In this document: piece by piece, positions 7,088-15,142 of the stretch
How the letters are laid out: each line of letters opens with the position of its first letter
Numbering within the stretch: position 1 is the first letter of the stretch
Origin: Kiritimatiellia bacterium
GTDB lineage: Bacteria; Verrucomicrobiota; Kiritimatiellia; RFP12; DVOR01
Assembly: GCA_900771325.1 (NCBI GenBank)
Contig: CAAGNN010000033.1
Span: 1-16,984, forward strand
Direction: 5' to 3'
DNA: 16,984 nt
Made by a program: the position numbers and the translations under genes
The notes under the pieces: model-generated
Databases searched by the model: none
What the model was told of the DNA's origin: nothing
What the model saw: only the letters and a program-made list of their open reading frames with translations

Positions 7088-7567
7088 ATGGATGTGAAGC
7101 GGAACTTGTGCGTGATTGGCGTGGCGTTGGTGCTTCGGGGAGGGCTGTGGCTCTTGCCGGAGGACTGGGTGGTGCGCGCGCTGTGCGTGGTGCCGGCGTG
7201 GGGGGCGGCGTTGTGGCACGGGGTGGTGCCGGGGGCGGATCTGGGGTTCTGCGTGGGCGAGCACGCCTTTGCGATGACGCGCGCGTGCGCGGCGGAGGGG
7301 TTCGTGGCGCTCTTGACGGCGATTGTGGGGGTGCGGCGATGGCGATGGCTGTGGGCGGTCTGGCCGACGGCGATGGCGGTCAATACGCTGCGCATTATCA
7401 CGACCACGACCCTGGCGCTCCACCTGCCGGAGGGCTTTGCGTATGAGCGGTTGGTCCACGAGGTGGCGGGGCTGACCTGGTTTTTTGGCGCGCTGTTGGC
7501 CGCCTGGATACTGACCGAACAAAAGGAGACAAGCGATGAACCCGAACACCCCCGAAGCACCGACTGA
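7088..7567 (+). CDS. xrtK: Small exosortase, XrtK-like
   Basis: 159 residues with four or five membrane segments. Exosortases are membrane cysteine transpeptidase-like enzymes that process proteins bearing a C-terminal sorting signal. The conserved triad is visible: Cys67 in TRACAAEGF (the place of the usual CSG), Arg102 in NTLRI and His124 in LVHEVAGL. The spacings of 35 and 22 residues are compact but in the right order. It is much shorter than the PEP-CTERM exosortases XrtA/EpsH, and its downstream neighbour is a VIT/MSEP-CTERM-type protein; both point to exosortase K. The K subtype rests on length and context. The start at 7088 has no evident ribosome site; a short or leaderless message is possible. 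Its 3' end overlaps the next gene by 32 nt. Confidence 0.8.
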   Translation: MDVKRNLCVIGVALVLRGGLWLLPEDWVVRALCVVPAWGAALWHGVVPGADLGFCVGEHAFAMTRACAAEGFVALLTAIVGVRRWRWLWAVWPTAMAVNTLRIITTTTLALHLPEGFAYERLVHEVAGLTWFFGALLAAWILTEQKETSDEPEHPRSTD

Positions 7568-10061
7568 GCCCGCGCTCTTGCGGTCACTGATTGCCCACCC
7601 GCTGACGAGGCTGCTCCTCTATGTCCTAACCCCGCTAGGCGCGGGCGCCATCCTGCTCAAGGCGTTATGGCTGGGGTGGACGGCACTCGACTGGGCGGCG
7701 CGTGCCCGTTTCGGCGGCCTGCTCCTGGGAGTGGCCGGGCTGATTGGCCTGGGCGGCTGCTCCCTCCTCCGCCGTTGGCGACCGGGGCGGCCCTTCTTCG
7801 GCTGGACGCTAGCCCTGGGGGCGGCGACGCTCTGGGGCTGGGGGTGGGAGCTCTCTGGCCAAACAACGCTGGATGCCTTGCCGGCCTTCGCCTTCGACTT
7901 CCTGGACGCGATGACGGTGCTCTGGTGCCTGGCCCCGAGCATCGTAGGGTCGCTGGCGTGGCTCTTCTGCCAACCCCGGTTTCAGCGCGACCACCTGGCC
8001 CCCTTCTTCGCGCGGGTGATCCTCTCCTTCATCGCCTGCGGCTTCTGCGTGCTGCTCTGTTTCGTCGCGGCGACCTCGAGCCACAACGGGGTCATCCTCT
8101 TCCTCTCGCTCTGGTTCGTCCTCTCGCTGATCCTCATCGGGTGGCTCTTCTTCCTCTTTGGTCTGGTCGACCGCTTCCTCAAGCTGGGCTTTTTCCAGCG
8201 GCAGGGTGTGGCGTGGGCCCTACGCGCGGGCGGTTGCCTGCTCGCGTTGCTCGGGCTTTGGCTCAACCGCACCATCCCCTTCCCGGCAACCTTCCAAACG
8301 CCGAGCATCTACGGCTTGTGGTTGGCCGCTTCGCTCTTTATCTTGTTGCCGCCGCGGGAGGGGGCCAGTGCGCGCTGCTGGTTCCTCTTCGGTGGTGCGC
8401 TGTTGCCCTTCTCGCTCTACTTCTTTACCGTCTTTCTGCCCCTCCTGCCCTTGGTGTTGCCCGGGTGCATCGTTTTTGGCGGCGGGCTGCTGCTCCTGGC
8501 TCCGCTCTGCTTCCTGCTCCTCCACCTCGGCGCCCTGACCCGCTGCGCTCGCCAGGCTGACTTCCGCCGCCCGCGCACCCCCTTCCTTCTGGCCACGCTG
8601 ACCGCCCTCCTCCTGCCGCTCGCCTTCCTCGTGCAGACCGAGCGCGACCGCGCCGAGGTCCACGCACTGATTGACGCCCTCGCCAAGCCCGACTACACCG
8701 CCGCCGCCGACACCGTGCCCCTGCCGCCGGAGGTGGTCGCACGCGCCGGCAGAACCACGCTGGACCTGACGGAGGGGTACTCCCTGCCGCTCCTCTCGGC
8801 TTGGCGCAAAAAGCGGATCTTCGGGGGAATGCGTCCGCGGCGAGAAACGCTTGAGGCTATTCGCGCCCGGCTGAACGCCTCCGAGATAATCTCCTTCGAC
8901 TTCGCCGATCTCTTCCAGTCGCAGATGACGCACGCTGCCACCAACCCCCAGCGTTGGTCTCCGCCGACCACCAGCCAGGGCGTCCAAGCCGCCTTCAAGG
9001 GCCCGACCGATGGGCGGCGGCTGACCGTTGCGCTCACGATTACGCCGCAGCCGCCGAAGCACAGTTGGGAGTCCGCCGCGCCCGACTTCGCCGCGCCGGT
9101 CACCCTCGCCGAGGGGGTCTGGGTGACCGGTCTGCGCCTCAAGCTGCCCAATGGCGGCGACTGGAAGGAGGCCACGCGCCGCGACCGCCGGGTGGCCACG
9201 TGGGTCTATGAGAGCCTGCGCTCGGCCGAGGGTAGGCTGCGGCTCGACCCCGCCTTGCTGGTGCTGGACTCAGCCACGCACGGGCGCCTCGCCGTCGCCC
9301 CCCTCACCGAAGCGCGCGAGGTGGAGATCGACCTGCTGATGCCCGAACCTTATTGGTGCGAACGGCCGATTGCCATCGGCTCGGCCGCGCCTGAACTGCC
9401 GCGCCCCGAAGGCGCCCCCGAGCCGGTGTGGGTCGACCAACCGGCGGCGACGGTCTTCCTTATCGCACCAGGCACTGCCGGAGACTTCGCCGAGGTGTCG
9501 GGGCCGGCGCTCTATCTGCGGGCCGGACAAGAGATCCGCGTGAGCGAGACGCCGCCGGCCTGGATGTCATCATCGGTGAATCAGGTGGATGCCGAGCGCG
9601 CCATCCGCTTTGCGCGCGGCAACCTCTACGCCCGCGGTTGGCGCGTGGGGGAGGTGCACTTTGTGGGCAGAGGGTGGGAGAAGGTCCGAAACGCCCTGCC
9701 CCCCGAGCCGCCCCACCGCCAGCTTCCCAAGCTCCCGCCCGACGACCCCTGGCAGCTCGGCGCGCAGGCCTGGCAGCTCGCCGAGGCCCTCGAGCACTCC
9801 CCCGCCCTCCCCCATCGCGAGGCCATCCGCGAGCTCGCCAACCGCGCCCACATCCTCACCCCCAGCGAGGCCCTCATCGTCGTGGAGACCGATGCCCAGG
9901 AGCGCGGTCTCGCCGCCGCCGACCGCGCCCACCGCGAGGTCGATAGCGCCTTCACCATCCTCGACGATCCCACCCCCCAAGACGCCCCCGCCTTCCTCCT
10001 CCTCCTCGCCCTCCTCGCGCTCGCGCTCTACGTGCGCCGCGTCCGCCACGTTCGGCAGTGA
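7536..10061 (+). CDS. MSEP-CTERM-like membrane protein with VIT-type domain, exosortase partner
   Basis: 841 residues. About eleven membrane segments fill residues 24-367; a long extracytoplasmic part spans about 368-816. Within it, residues 526-605 resemble a vault/inter-alpha-trypsin (VIT) domain: GVWVTGLRLKL, ATWVYESL, LRLDPALLVL and then a strand-rich REVEIDLLMPEPYW. A second block (about 680-790) ends in LTPSEALIVVETDAQERGL. The C-terminus has the three-part sorting layout: a short motif (PTPQDAP, 812-818), a hydrophobic helix (817-833) and a basic end (RRVRHVRQ). The canonical MSEP motif itself is not present. AAGGAG before the ATG at 7536 and overlap with the exosortase gene indicate coupled expression. 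The inference is that this is the exosortase's dedicated substrate; its physiological role is unknown. Confidence 0.75.
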   Translation: MNPNTPEAPTEPALLRSLIAHPLTRLLLYVLTPLGAGAILLKALWLGWTALDWAARARFGGLLLGVAGLIGLGGCSLLRRWRPGRPFFGWTLALGAATLWGWGWELSGQTTLDALPAFAFDFLDAMTVLWCLAPSIVGSLAWLFCQPRFQRDHLAPFFARVILSFIACGFCVLLCFVAATSSHNGVILFLSLWFVLSLILIGWLFFLFGLVDRFLKLGFFQRQGVAWALRAGGCLLALLGLWLNRTIPFPATFQTPSIYGLWLAASLFILLPPREGASARCWFLFGGALLPFSLYFFTVFLPLLPLVLPGCIVFGGGLLLLAPLCFLLLHLGALTRCARQADFRRPRTPFLLATLTALLLPLAFLVQTERDRAEVHALIDALAKPDYTAAADTVPLPPEVVARAGRTTLDLTEGYSLPLLSAWRKKRIFGGMRPRRETLEAIRARLNASEIISFDFADLFQSQMTHAATNPQRWSPPTTSQGVQAAFKGPTDGRRLTVALTITPQPPKHSWESAAPDFAAPVTLAEGVWVTGLRLKLPNGGDWKEATRRDRRVATWVYESLRSAEGRLRLDPALLVLDSATHGRLAVAPLTEAREVEIDLLMPEPYWCERPIAIGSAAPELPRPEGAPEPVWVDQPAATVFLIAPGTAGDFAEVSGPALYLRAGQEIRVSETPPAWMSSSVNQVDAERAIRFARGNLYARGWRVGEVHFVGRGWEKVRNALPPEPPHRQLPKLPPDDPWQLGAQAWQLAEALEHSPALPHREAIRELANRAHILTPSEALIVVETDAQERGLAAADRAHREVDSAFTILDDPTPQDAPAFLLLLALLALALYVRRVRHVRQ

Positions 10062-10063
10062 GC

Positions 10064-10080
10064 GTGGGGCCTTGCCCCAC
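10064..10080 (+). terminator. Hairpin after the exosortase operon
   Basis: GTGGGGC-CTT-GCCCCAC begins 3 nt after the stop codon: 7-bp perfect arms with a 3-nt loop. No T-run follows, so termination strength is uncertain. It has the same geometry as the other intergenic palindromes. Confidence 0.4.
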
Positions 10081-10086
10081 CCCCCG

Positions 10087-10165
10087 CGCGGGGCTAGCTC
10101 GCCCCCGCACCCCTCGGGAGCGCGGTGCGCTCCACCCCGGCCGACGCACCCGTTGGGCACGTCGG
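10087..10165 (+). repeat. Dispersed multi-hairpin element, copy B
   Basis: Parts in order: GGGGC/GCCCC stem (about 10090-10105), CACCCCTCGG linker, GGAGCGC-GGT-GCGCTCC (10117-10133), ACCCCGG linker, then a GCCGACG/CGTCGGC stem around CCC-GTT-GGG (about 10139-10165). Copies A (6911-6984, inverted) and C (15143-15199) share the order and linkers. Confidence 0.75.
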
Positions 10166-10170
10166 CTCTC

Positions 10171-10213
10171 TGTCATCTCTCATCCGTCATCTGTCATCGC
10201 GAGCGCAGCGAGC
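10171..10213 (+). repeat. TGTCATC heptamer array with GCGAGC block
   Basis: Heptamers TGTCATC, TCTCATC, CGTCATC and TGTCATC (10171-10198) are followed by GCGAGCGCAGCGAGC (10199-10213). A related heptamer-plus-GCGAGC arrangement is at 16768-16805. Confidence 0.8.
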
Positions 10214-10251
10214 CCTCTTGCCCCCAAACCCCCGGCGTTGCAGGTTTTGCA

Positions 10252-10270
10252 GGCCGCCGTCCCGGCGGCC
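10252..10270 (-). terminator. Hairpin downstream of the GH95 gene
   Basis: GGCCGCC/GGCGGCC, 7-bp perfect arms around GTCCC, lies 14 bp past the stop of the minus-strand glycosidase gene. No T-run follows on that strand. It could be a weak terminator or 3'-end stabiliser. Confidence 0.4.
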
Positions 10271-10284
10271 AATAGGGCTAGCAG

Positions 10285-12621
10285 TTAATCGGGAAGGGGA
10301 AGGACGCGGCGCTGGCCGGCGTTGAGGCGGAGGGTGCATTCGCCGCCGGGGTAGCGGAGGGTGTAGTCGCCGGGCTGGGAGGCGGTGACTTCCAAGCGCG
10401 TGGGGCGGCCGGCTTGCCAGGCGCAGGTCACCCAGAGTCCGCGCGCGGCCATTAGGCGGAAGGAGCCTTGGGCGGCCAGACGTTGCGGGAGGGCCGGCAG
10501 CACCTCCACCACGCCGTGCTCGCTGCGCAGGAGCATTTCGTTGAGGGCTGCGGGCACGCCACCCATATCAGCGACCTGGGGGTGGCCGGTGGCGGTGGTA
10601 AAGAGGTTGGGGGTGAGGTAGCGCGGAGCGTGGTCGAGCACGCGCAGGGCCTCTTCGGCCTGGCCGAGGCGGGCGCGCAGGCAGGCCATGTGGCCGAGGC
10701 TCCAGCCCATCAGGTGGTGGCCGGCGGCCTCGCGCAGGTCGAGGCGTTTGCGGACAGCCTCGGCGAAGCCTGCGGGCATGGTCTCTTCCCAGTCGTGGCC
10801 GGGCATCAGGGCGTAGGCGAAGGAGAGGTGACGGTGGGCGGGCTCGGCCTCGGCGTAGGGGCGCGACCACTCTTGCAGCGCGCCATCGGGGCCAACCTGG
10901 GGCATCGCGAGTTCGGTGAGGACCTGGCGGACGCGCGCGCAGAGCTCGGCATCGGGGGCGGAGCCGTGGTTGGCGGCCAGACGGAGGTAGCTGCGGAAGG
11001 TGAGGGCAATCGTTTCTTGGTCGTAGGCCGGGCCCATATCGATGGCGGAGTAGCCGCCGCCGGGAGCGCAGTAGGTGTTCTCGGGCGACATCACCGGGCC
11101 CGAGACCCACCGACCGCTCTGCGGGTGGCGCACGAGCCAGGCGAGGTAGAAGCGGCACTGCTCACGCAGCAGGAGCAGGAGGCGGCCGGCGAGGGAGGCG
11201 TCGGCGGTATAGCGCAGGGGCTCAAGCGCGTCTTGCAGCAACCAGGCGCCGCCCGAGACGTTCATCCCCCAGCAAGCGAGGCGGAAGGGGGCGCAGGAGC
11301 CCCAGAGGTCGGTGCAGGTGCCCAGGAAGCAGCCGTCTGCGCCGAGCATCTCGCGGGCCACACGGCGGCTGCGGGGGAAGGCCATCTCGGCGAGGCTGGT
11401 CAGCGGCTCGCTCACCTCGGCCAGCCCCCAGGCGCAGGCAGGCCAGTAGGCCATCGAGAGGTTGATGTCCAGGTGCCAATCGCTCTCCCACGGCGGGGCC
11501 ATCAGGGGGTTCCACTTGCCTTGCAGGTTCATCGGCAGGCCCCCAGCGCGGCTGCCGGAGAGGAGCAGGTAGCGGTAGAAGTCGTAGTTCAAGAGCAGGA
11601 AGTCCGGCGCAATCTGCTCGGCCTCGCGCGCGGCAGCCCAACGCTCGGCGAGCGGGCGCACCGCCGGCTCCGCGCCGAGGGTGACATAGGCCCGGCAGTA
11701 GCGCTCGCGGAAGGCCTGGACGTGGGCGCGTTGCACCGCCGCCGCGCCGCGCGCGATGACGGCGCGCAGACGCTCCTGGCAGCGGGCAAGGCGCGAAGAG
11801 GTCAGCGGCTGATCGGGCGCGGCGCGGTTGAAGTCGGTGTAGGCCGTGAGAAAGAGGGTAACCGACTTCGCCCCGGAGACGCGCAGGGCCCCCTCCGCCG
11901 GTGCCACCGAGCCATCGGTAACCACCGCGGCCACCACGTCGAAGGCCACCCCTCTCGGACCCGTGCTCCCCTGCAGGTGCAACTGGTTGGGGGGCAGCAG
12001 TGCGCTCGTGCCCAACGAGCCCGGGTGGCCCAGCGAGAAGGTCAGCTCCAGCGGCGCGTCGGCGCGGTAGGTAATCACCAGCACCCCCTCGTCGTAGGCC
12101 ACAAAGGCCTCGCGCTGCTGGCGAACGCCGTCGGCCTGGAAGGTGGTATAGGCCGTTCCCTCATCCAGGCGAATGCCGCGCCGGTAGTCACTCGCCGCCC
12201 CCACCGCCTGACGCACCGTCAGGGCCGCCAAGGGCAGATAGGGGCTGACCGCCGCACCGCCGCGCAGGAACTGCTCCTCGCACAGCTTGTGCGCTGCGGC
12301 CTCCTCCCCGGCAAAGAGCAACCGCCGAATCTCCGGCAAGAGCGCCGCCCCCTGCGGGTTGACCGGCTGCGCCAGCGGCGGCTTCCAGACGCTCTCCTCG
12401 TTCAGGAAGAAGATCTCCTCCGCCGACGCGCCCACCCACAACGCCGCCAAGCGCCCATTCCCAATCGGTAACCCCTCCGTCCAACGCTCCGCCGGCTGCG
12501 CAAAGCAATACGCCTCCTGCGCCCGCTCCCGGGCCGACTCCGGGAAACCCGCCGCCGCCCGGGTCCCCCCGCTCGCCAAAACCGCCCCAACCAGGGCAAG
12601 AACCTGCATCATCCGCTTCAT
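10285..12621 (-). CDS. Exported GH95-family glycosidase (alpha-L-fucosidase type)
   Basis: 778 residues; signal peptide about 1-24 (ending GGTRAAAG). The family architecture is clear: an N-terminal beta domain opening with RWTEGLPIGNGRLAALWVG (47-65) and FFLNEESVWK (71-80), then an alpha/alpha barrel with QGKWNPLMAPPWESDWH (367-383), LQEW (582-585), AHRHLSFAYALMPG (595-608) and GGVPAALNEMLLRS (687-700). Characterised GH95 enzymes release alpha-1,2-linked L-fucose by inversion, with a Glu acid and an Asn base activated by Asp. Glu584 probably fills the acid role. The NIN pair reads Asp385-Ile-Asn387, and the usual QIDGNFGG reads PQVADMGG, so the supporting Asp is shifted or lost. The substrate may therefore differ. 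CAGGAG at 12629-12634 supports the start. Role inferred: scavenging fucosylated host or plant glycans outside the cytoplasm. Confidence 0.85.
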   Translation of the reverse strand: MKRMMQVLALVGAVLASGGTRAAAGFPESARERAQEAYCFAQPAERWTEGLPIGNGRLAALWVGASAEEIFFLNEESVWKPPLAQPVNPQGAALLPEIRRLLFAGEEAAAHKLCEEQFLRGGAAVSPYLPLAALTVRQAVGAASDYRRGIRLDEGTAYTTFQADGVRQQREAFVAYDEGVLVITYRADAPLELTFSLGHPGSLGTSALLPPNQLHLQGSTGPRGVAFDVVAAVVTDGSVAPAEGALRVSGAKSVTLFLTAYTDFNRAAPDQPLTSSRLARCQERLRAVIARGAAAVQRAHVQAFRERYCRAYVTLGAEPAVRPLAERWAAAREAEQIAPDFLLLNYDFYRYLLLSGSRAGGLPMNLQGKWNPLMAPPWESDWHLDINLSMAYWPACAWGLAEVSEPLTSLAEMAFPRSRRVAREMLGADGCFLGTCTDLWGSCAPFRLACWGMNVSGGAWLLQDALEPLRYTADASLAGRLLLLLREQCRFYLAWLVRHPQSGRWVSGPVMSPENTYCAPGGGYSAIDMGPAYDQETIALTFRSYLRLAANHGSAPDAELCARVRQVLTELAMPQVGPDGALQEWSRPYAEAEPAHRHLSFAYALMPGHDWEETMPAGFAEAVRKRLDLREAAGHHLMGWSLGHMACLRARLGQAEEALRVLDHAPRYLTPNLFTTATGHPQVADMGGVPAALNEMLLRSEHGVVEVLPALPQRLAAQGSFRLMAARGLWVTCAWQAGRPTRLEVTASQPGDYTLRYPGGECTLRLNAGQRRVLPLPD

Positions 12622-12652
12622 ACGCGCACTCCTGTTGCTTCAAGTTGCCCCC

Positions 12653-12658
12653 ATTATA
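12653..12658 (-). promoter_or_regulatory. -10 box of the GH95 gene
   Basis: On the minus strand the sequence reads GCTATAATGG, a perfect TATAAT 32 bp upstream of the ATG. No clear -35 is seen in the C-rich DNA behind it. Transcription would begin near 12646, giving a leader of about 25 nt. Confidence 0.55.
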
Positions 12659-12746
12659 GCCCCCAACCCCGCCCCACTCCACCCCTTTTCCACCCCCAAC
12701 CGCCCCCTGCATACAACAGAACGCACCCCCCGCCCACCCTCACGAC

Positions 12747-12800
12747 CCTGCGCGTTGGTGCACTTTCACTCCCTCGTGAACCTACGCGTTGGTGCAGTTT
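12747..12800 (+). repeat. Two copies of a 20-bp direct repeat between divergent genes
   Basis: Copies at 12747-12766 and 12781-12800 share CGCGTTGGTGCA and differ at only two positions; they start 34 bp apart. A third copy, missing one base, is at 15385-15403. They sit between the divergent glycosidase and reductase promoters, so they could be an operator, but the third copy's place downstream of another gene argues for a dispersed repeat. A small TTCAC/GTGAA inverted repeat lies between the two copies. Confidence 0.6.
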
Positions 12801-12863
12801 GGGGGCGATGAAGGGGGACATGCGCTATGCCTGCCGGGCATTGTGGGGGATAGCGAGGAAGTA

Positions 12864-12894
12864 TTGGACGCGGCTGGGGCGCGGCTTCTATAAT
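12864..12894 (+). promoter_or_regulatory. Promoter of the aldo/keto reductase gene
   Basis: TTGGAC (12864-12869) and a perfect TATAAT (12889-12894) with a 19-bp spacer, slightly long for sigma-70. Transcription would start near 12901, about 65 nt before the chosen ATG. This also argues against the in-frame ATG at 12799, which lies upstream of this promoter. Confidence 0.6.
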
Positions 12895-12966
12895 GGCGGC
12901 GCTTTTGATCCCTTGGGGCCGGGCCGATGGTCGGTCAAGGGTCCGAGGGTAGCGAAGGAGGTTCAG

Positions 12967-14121
12967 ATGGCTTCTGAGGTTCAAGTGAGGGCGGGGAGTG
13001 TTTCCCGCCGGGCGATGTTGCGGGGCGTGTTGGCGGGCGGGGTAGCGATGTGCGCGGGGCGGCTTTCCGCCGGCAACGCGGGAGGCGCGGCGGCTGCGGC
13101 GCTTCCCGTGGCGGCGATGCCGCGGCGGCGCCTGGGTTCCGGGCGGGCGGCGATGGAGGTCTGCGCCATTGGTCTGGGGTGTATGGGGATGAGCCACGGA
13201 CACGGTCTGCCGCGCGACAAGCGGGCGATGTGCCGGCTGATTGCCGAGGCGGTGGAGTTGGGTGTCGACTTCTTCGACACGGCGGAGATTTACGGTCCGC
13301 ACATAAACGAGGAGCTTGTCGGCGAAGCGCTCGCGCCCTACCGCGACCGCGTGCAGATCGGGAGCAAGTTCGTGCTCTACTATCCCGGCGGCCGGCAGTT
13401 GGAGGACGCGCGCCCCAAGCGCATCCGCCAGGCCTTGGAGGGGACCCTGCGCCGATTGCGGACCGACCACCTGGACATCTATTATCAGCATCGCATCGAT
13501 CGCAGTGTGCCCATTGAGGAGGTGGCCGGCACGATGCGCGAGCTGGTTGCCGAGGGCAAGCTCCTGCACTGGGGCCTGAGCGAGCCGGATTGCGAGACCA
13601 TCCGCCGCGCCCATCGCGAGTTCCCCTTGACGGCGGTGGAGAACCAATACGCGCTCACCTTCCGCCGCCACGAGGAGGCCACCTTCGCCGTGCTCGAGGC
13701 GCTGGGCATCGGCCTGGTGGCCTACAGTCCGCTCGACCGCGGCTACCTAGGCGGTCTGATGGACGGCTCCACGCGCTTCGACCCCCAGACCGATATGCGC
13801 GCCAACTTCCCACGTATGCAGCCCGACGCGATGGCCAAGAACCGCGTCTTCATTGACCTGCTCGATGAGGTGGGGCGGCAGAAGCGGGCGAGTTGTGCCC
13901 AAGTGGCCTTGGCCTGGATCCTGGCACAACGGCTGTGGATTGTCCCCATTCCCGAGACGACCCGCCGCGCGCACCTGCTCGAGAATGTCCGCGCCGCCAG
14001 CCTCCGCCTCTCGCCCGAAGAGGTGGCCGCGCTCAACGGCCGCCTGGCCACGATGCAGCCCGTCGGCGAACGCTACGCCCCCGGCTCGGCGGCGGCCAAG
14101 AGCGTCTACGACCTCATTTGA
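12967..14121 (+). CDS. Tat-exported aldo/keto reductase
   Basis: 384 residues from the ATG at 12967, which has a strong ribosome site (GAAGGAGG). The frame is open back to 12799, but that part precedes the likely promoter. The N-terminus SVSRRAMLRGVLAGGVAMCAG carries a twin-arginine motif (Arg14-Arg15) and hydrophobic stretch, so it is probably exported folded with its cofactor. The reductase barrel starts near IGLGCMGMSHG, as in AKR13-type enzymes. The catalytic tetrad is complete: Asp104 and Tyr109 in FFDTAEIYG, Lys134 in IGSKF and His175 in YYQHRID. The NADP-binding end is IVPIPETTRRAHLLENV. Such enzymes reduce carbonyls of sugars or aldehydes; the substrate is not readable. Its end is 6 nt from a convergent LysR gene, its likely but unproven regulator. 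Confidence 0.88.
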   Translation: MASEVQVRAGSVSRRAMLRGVLAGGVAMCAGRLSAGNAGGAAAAALPVAAMPRRRLGSGRAAMEVCAIGLGCMGMSHGHGLPRDKRAMCRLIAEAVELGVDFFDTAEIYGPHINEELVGEALAPYRDRVQIGSKFVLYYPGGRQLEDARPKRIRQALEGTLRRLRTDHLDIYYQHRIDRSVPIEEVAGTMRELVAEGKLLHWGLSEPDCETIRRAHREFPLTAVENQYALTFRRHEEATFAVLEALGIGLVAYSPLDRGYLGGLMDGSTRFDPQTDMRANFPRMQPDAMAKNRVFIDLLDEVGRQKRASCAQVALAWILAQRLWIVPIPETTRRAHLLENVRAASLRLSPEEVAALNGRLATMQPVGERYAPGSAAAKSVYDLI

Positions 14122-14127
14122 GGCGGC

Positions 14128-15000
14128 TTAGGCCTGCAGGCTCTCCAAGAAGAGCGCGGCGCCATTGGAGAAGGGGCGGAACTTCCGCCAGACGATGTCG
14201 ACCGCGCTCTCGATGGCCGGCGAAAAGGGCCGGAAGCAGAGGTCGCGATTGCCGAGCAGATGGTCGAGGCCGATGGCGCAGACGGTGCCGGTCTCGACCA
14301 GTTGCGCCGCGTTGTAGAGCAGGTTGTAGGAGCCGACAATCGTCAACGCCTCCGTCTTGCCGTCCAGCCAGTCGAGGCACGGATTACGCACCGGGGCGGA
14401 GGCGAGCATCGGGCGCGGGCAGAGCAAAGGCAAGCCCGGCAAATCCGCGCGGCAGATGGTGCGTTTGGCCGCCAGGGGGTGGTCGCGCCGCAGAATGAGC
14501 CCCCAGGTGGCTCGCTCGGCGAGCGGACGGCTCTCGTAGCGGGCGATGTCCACCGGCTGGATGAGCACGCCGAAGTCCAAAAGGCCGTGATCCAGGCGCG
14601 AGAGAATCTCCTCGGCATTGCCGCTGTAGAGGTGGAAGCGGATCTTGGGGTAGCGCTGCCGGAAGGCCGCAATCCGCTCGGCCACCTCGCGCATCGCCGA
14701 ACTCTCCCCGGCCCCGATAAAGACCTCACCCGAGAGCTCGTCGCCCAGGGAAAGCAACTCCGAGCGCGTCTGCTGCGCCAAGGCCAACATCTCCTCGGCG
14801 CGCTGACGAAGCCGCTGCCCGGCCGGTGTCAGGCGCAACTGCCGCCCCACCTGCAAGAAGAGCCGCTGCCCCAACTCCTCCTCCAGCTCGTGCAACTGCC
14901 GCGTCAACGTCGGCTGCGTGATATGAAGCGCCCGCGCCGCCGCCGTCACCGTCCCACACCGCACCACCCCCAGAAAATACCGCAAGACTCGTAGTTCCAT
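14128..15000 (-). CDS. LysR-family transcriptional regulator
   Basis: 290 residues from MELRVLRYFLGVV. I prefer this start over one nine codons upstream because GGAGAGGAGG lies about 7 nt before it (plus coordinates 15007-15016). The N-terminal winged helix-turn-helix is typical: GTVTAAARALHITQPTLTRQ at about 16-35, then LEEELGQRLF and LTPAGQRL. Residues about 88-290 form the periplasmic-binding-like effector domain (GEVFIGAGES, LLDFGVLIQP, DLPGLPLLCPRP). LysR proteins often control a neighbouring gene, classically a divergent one; here the reductase is convergent, so control would be at a distance. The effector is unknown. Confidence 0.9.
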   Translation of the reverse strand: MELRVLRYFLGVVRCGTVTAAARALHITQPTLTRQLHELEEELGQRLFLQVGRQLRLTPAGQRLRQRAEEMLALAQQTRSELLSLGDELSGEVFIGAGESSAMREVAERIAAFRQRYPKIRFHLYSGNAEEILSRLDHGLLDFGVLIQPVDIARYESRPLAERATWGLILRRDHPLAAKRTICRADLPGLPLLCPRPMLASAPVRNPCLDWLDGKTEALTIVGSYNLLYNAAQLVETGTVCAIGLDHLLGNRDLCFRPFSPAIESAVDIVWRKFRPFSNGAALFLESLQA

Positions 15001-15047
15001 CGCACGCCTCCTCTCCAGCCCGGCCAAAACGCCAAACCGCAGCCCCT

Positions 15048-15076
15048 AACCTACCACACCCACCCGCCAAACGCAA
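15048..15076 (-). promoter_or_regulatory. Possible promoter of the LysR gene
   Basis: On the minus strand TTGCGT (15071-15076) and TAGGTT (15048-15053) are separated by 17 bp. Both deviate from consensus, but their spacing and place, about 40-50 bp from the start codon, are right. Confidence 0.35.
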
Positions 15077-15142
15077 TCCCCCCTCACCCAGCGACACCCG
15101 GGGGCGCTCGCCCCCGCCCCCCCCCTGCGTGGGCCGTTGTTG
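15077..15142. other. GC-rich intergenic segment
   Basis: No gene is visible. A GGGGGC/GCCCCC hairpin (about 15101-15117) precedes the dispersed element copy C. Confidence 0.4.

Noticed and set aside
10468..12471. A 667-residue plus-strand open frame across the GH95 gene
   Set aside because: Antisense to a gene with clear family motifs; Gly/Ala/Arg-rich composition without any recognisable domain.
12799..12966. Upstream extension of the aldo/keto reductase to the ATG at 12799
   Set aside because: The extension precedes the likely promoter at 12864-12894, has no ribosome site, and would bury the twin-arginine signal inside the protein.
15001..15027. Nine-codon N-terminal extension of the LysR protein
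   Set aside because: The later ATG at 15000 has a strong ribosome site and begins at the usual LysR N-terminus (MELRVLRYF).
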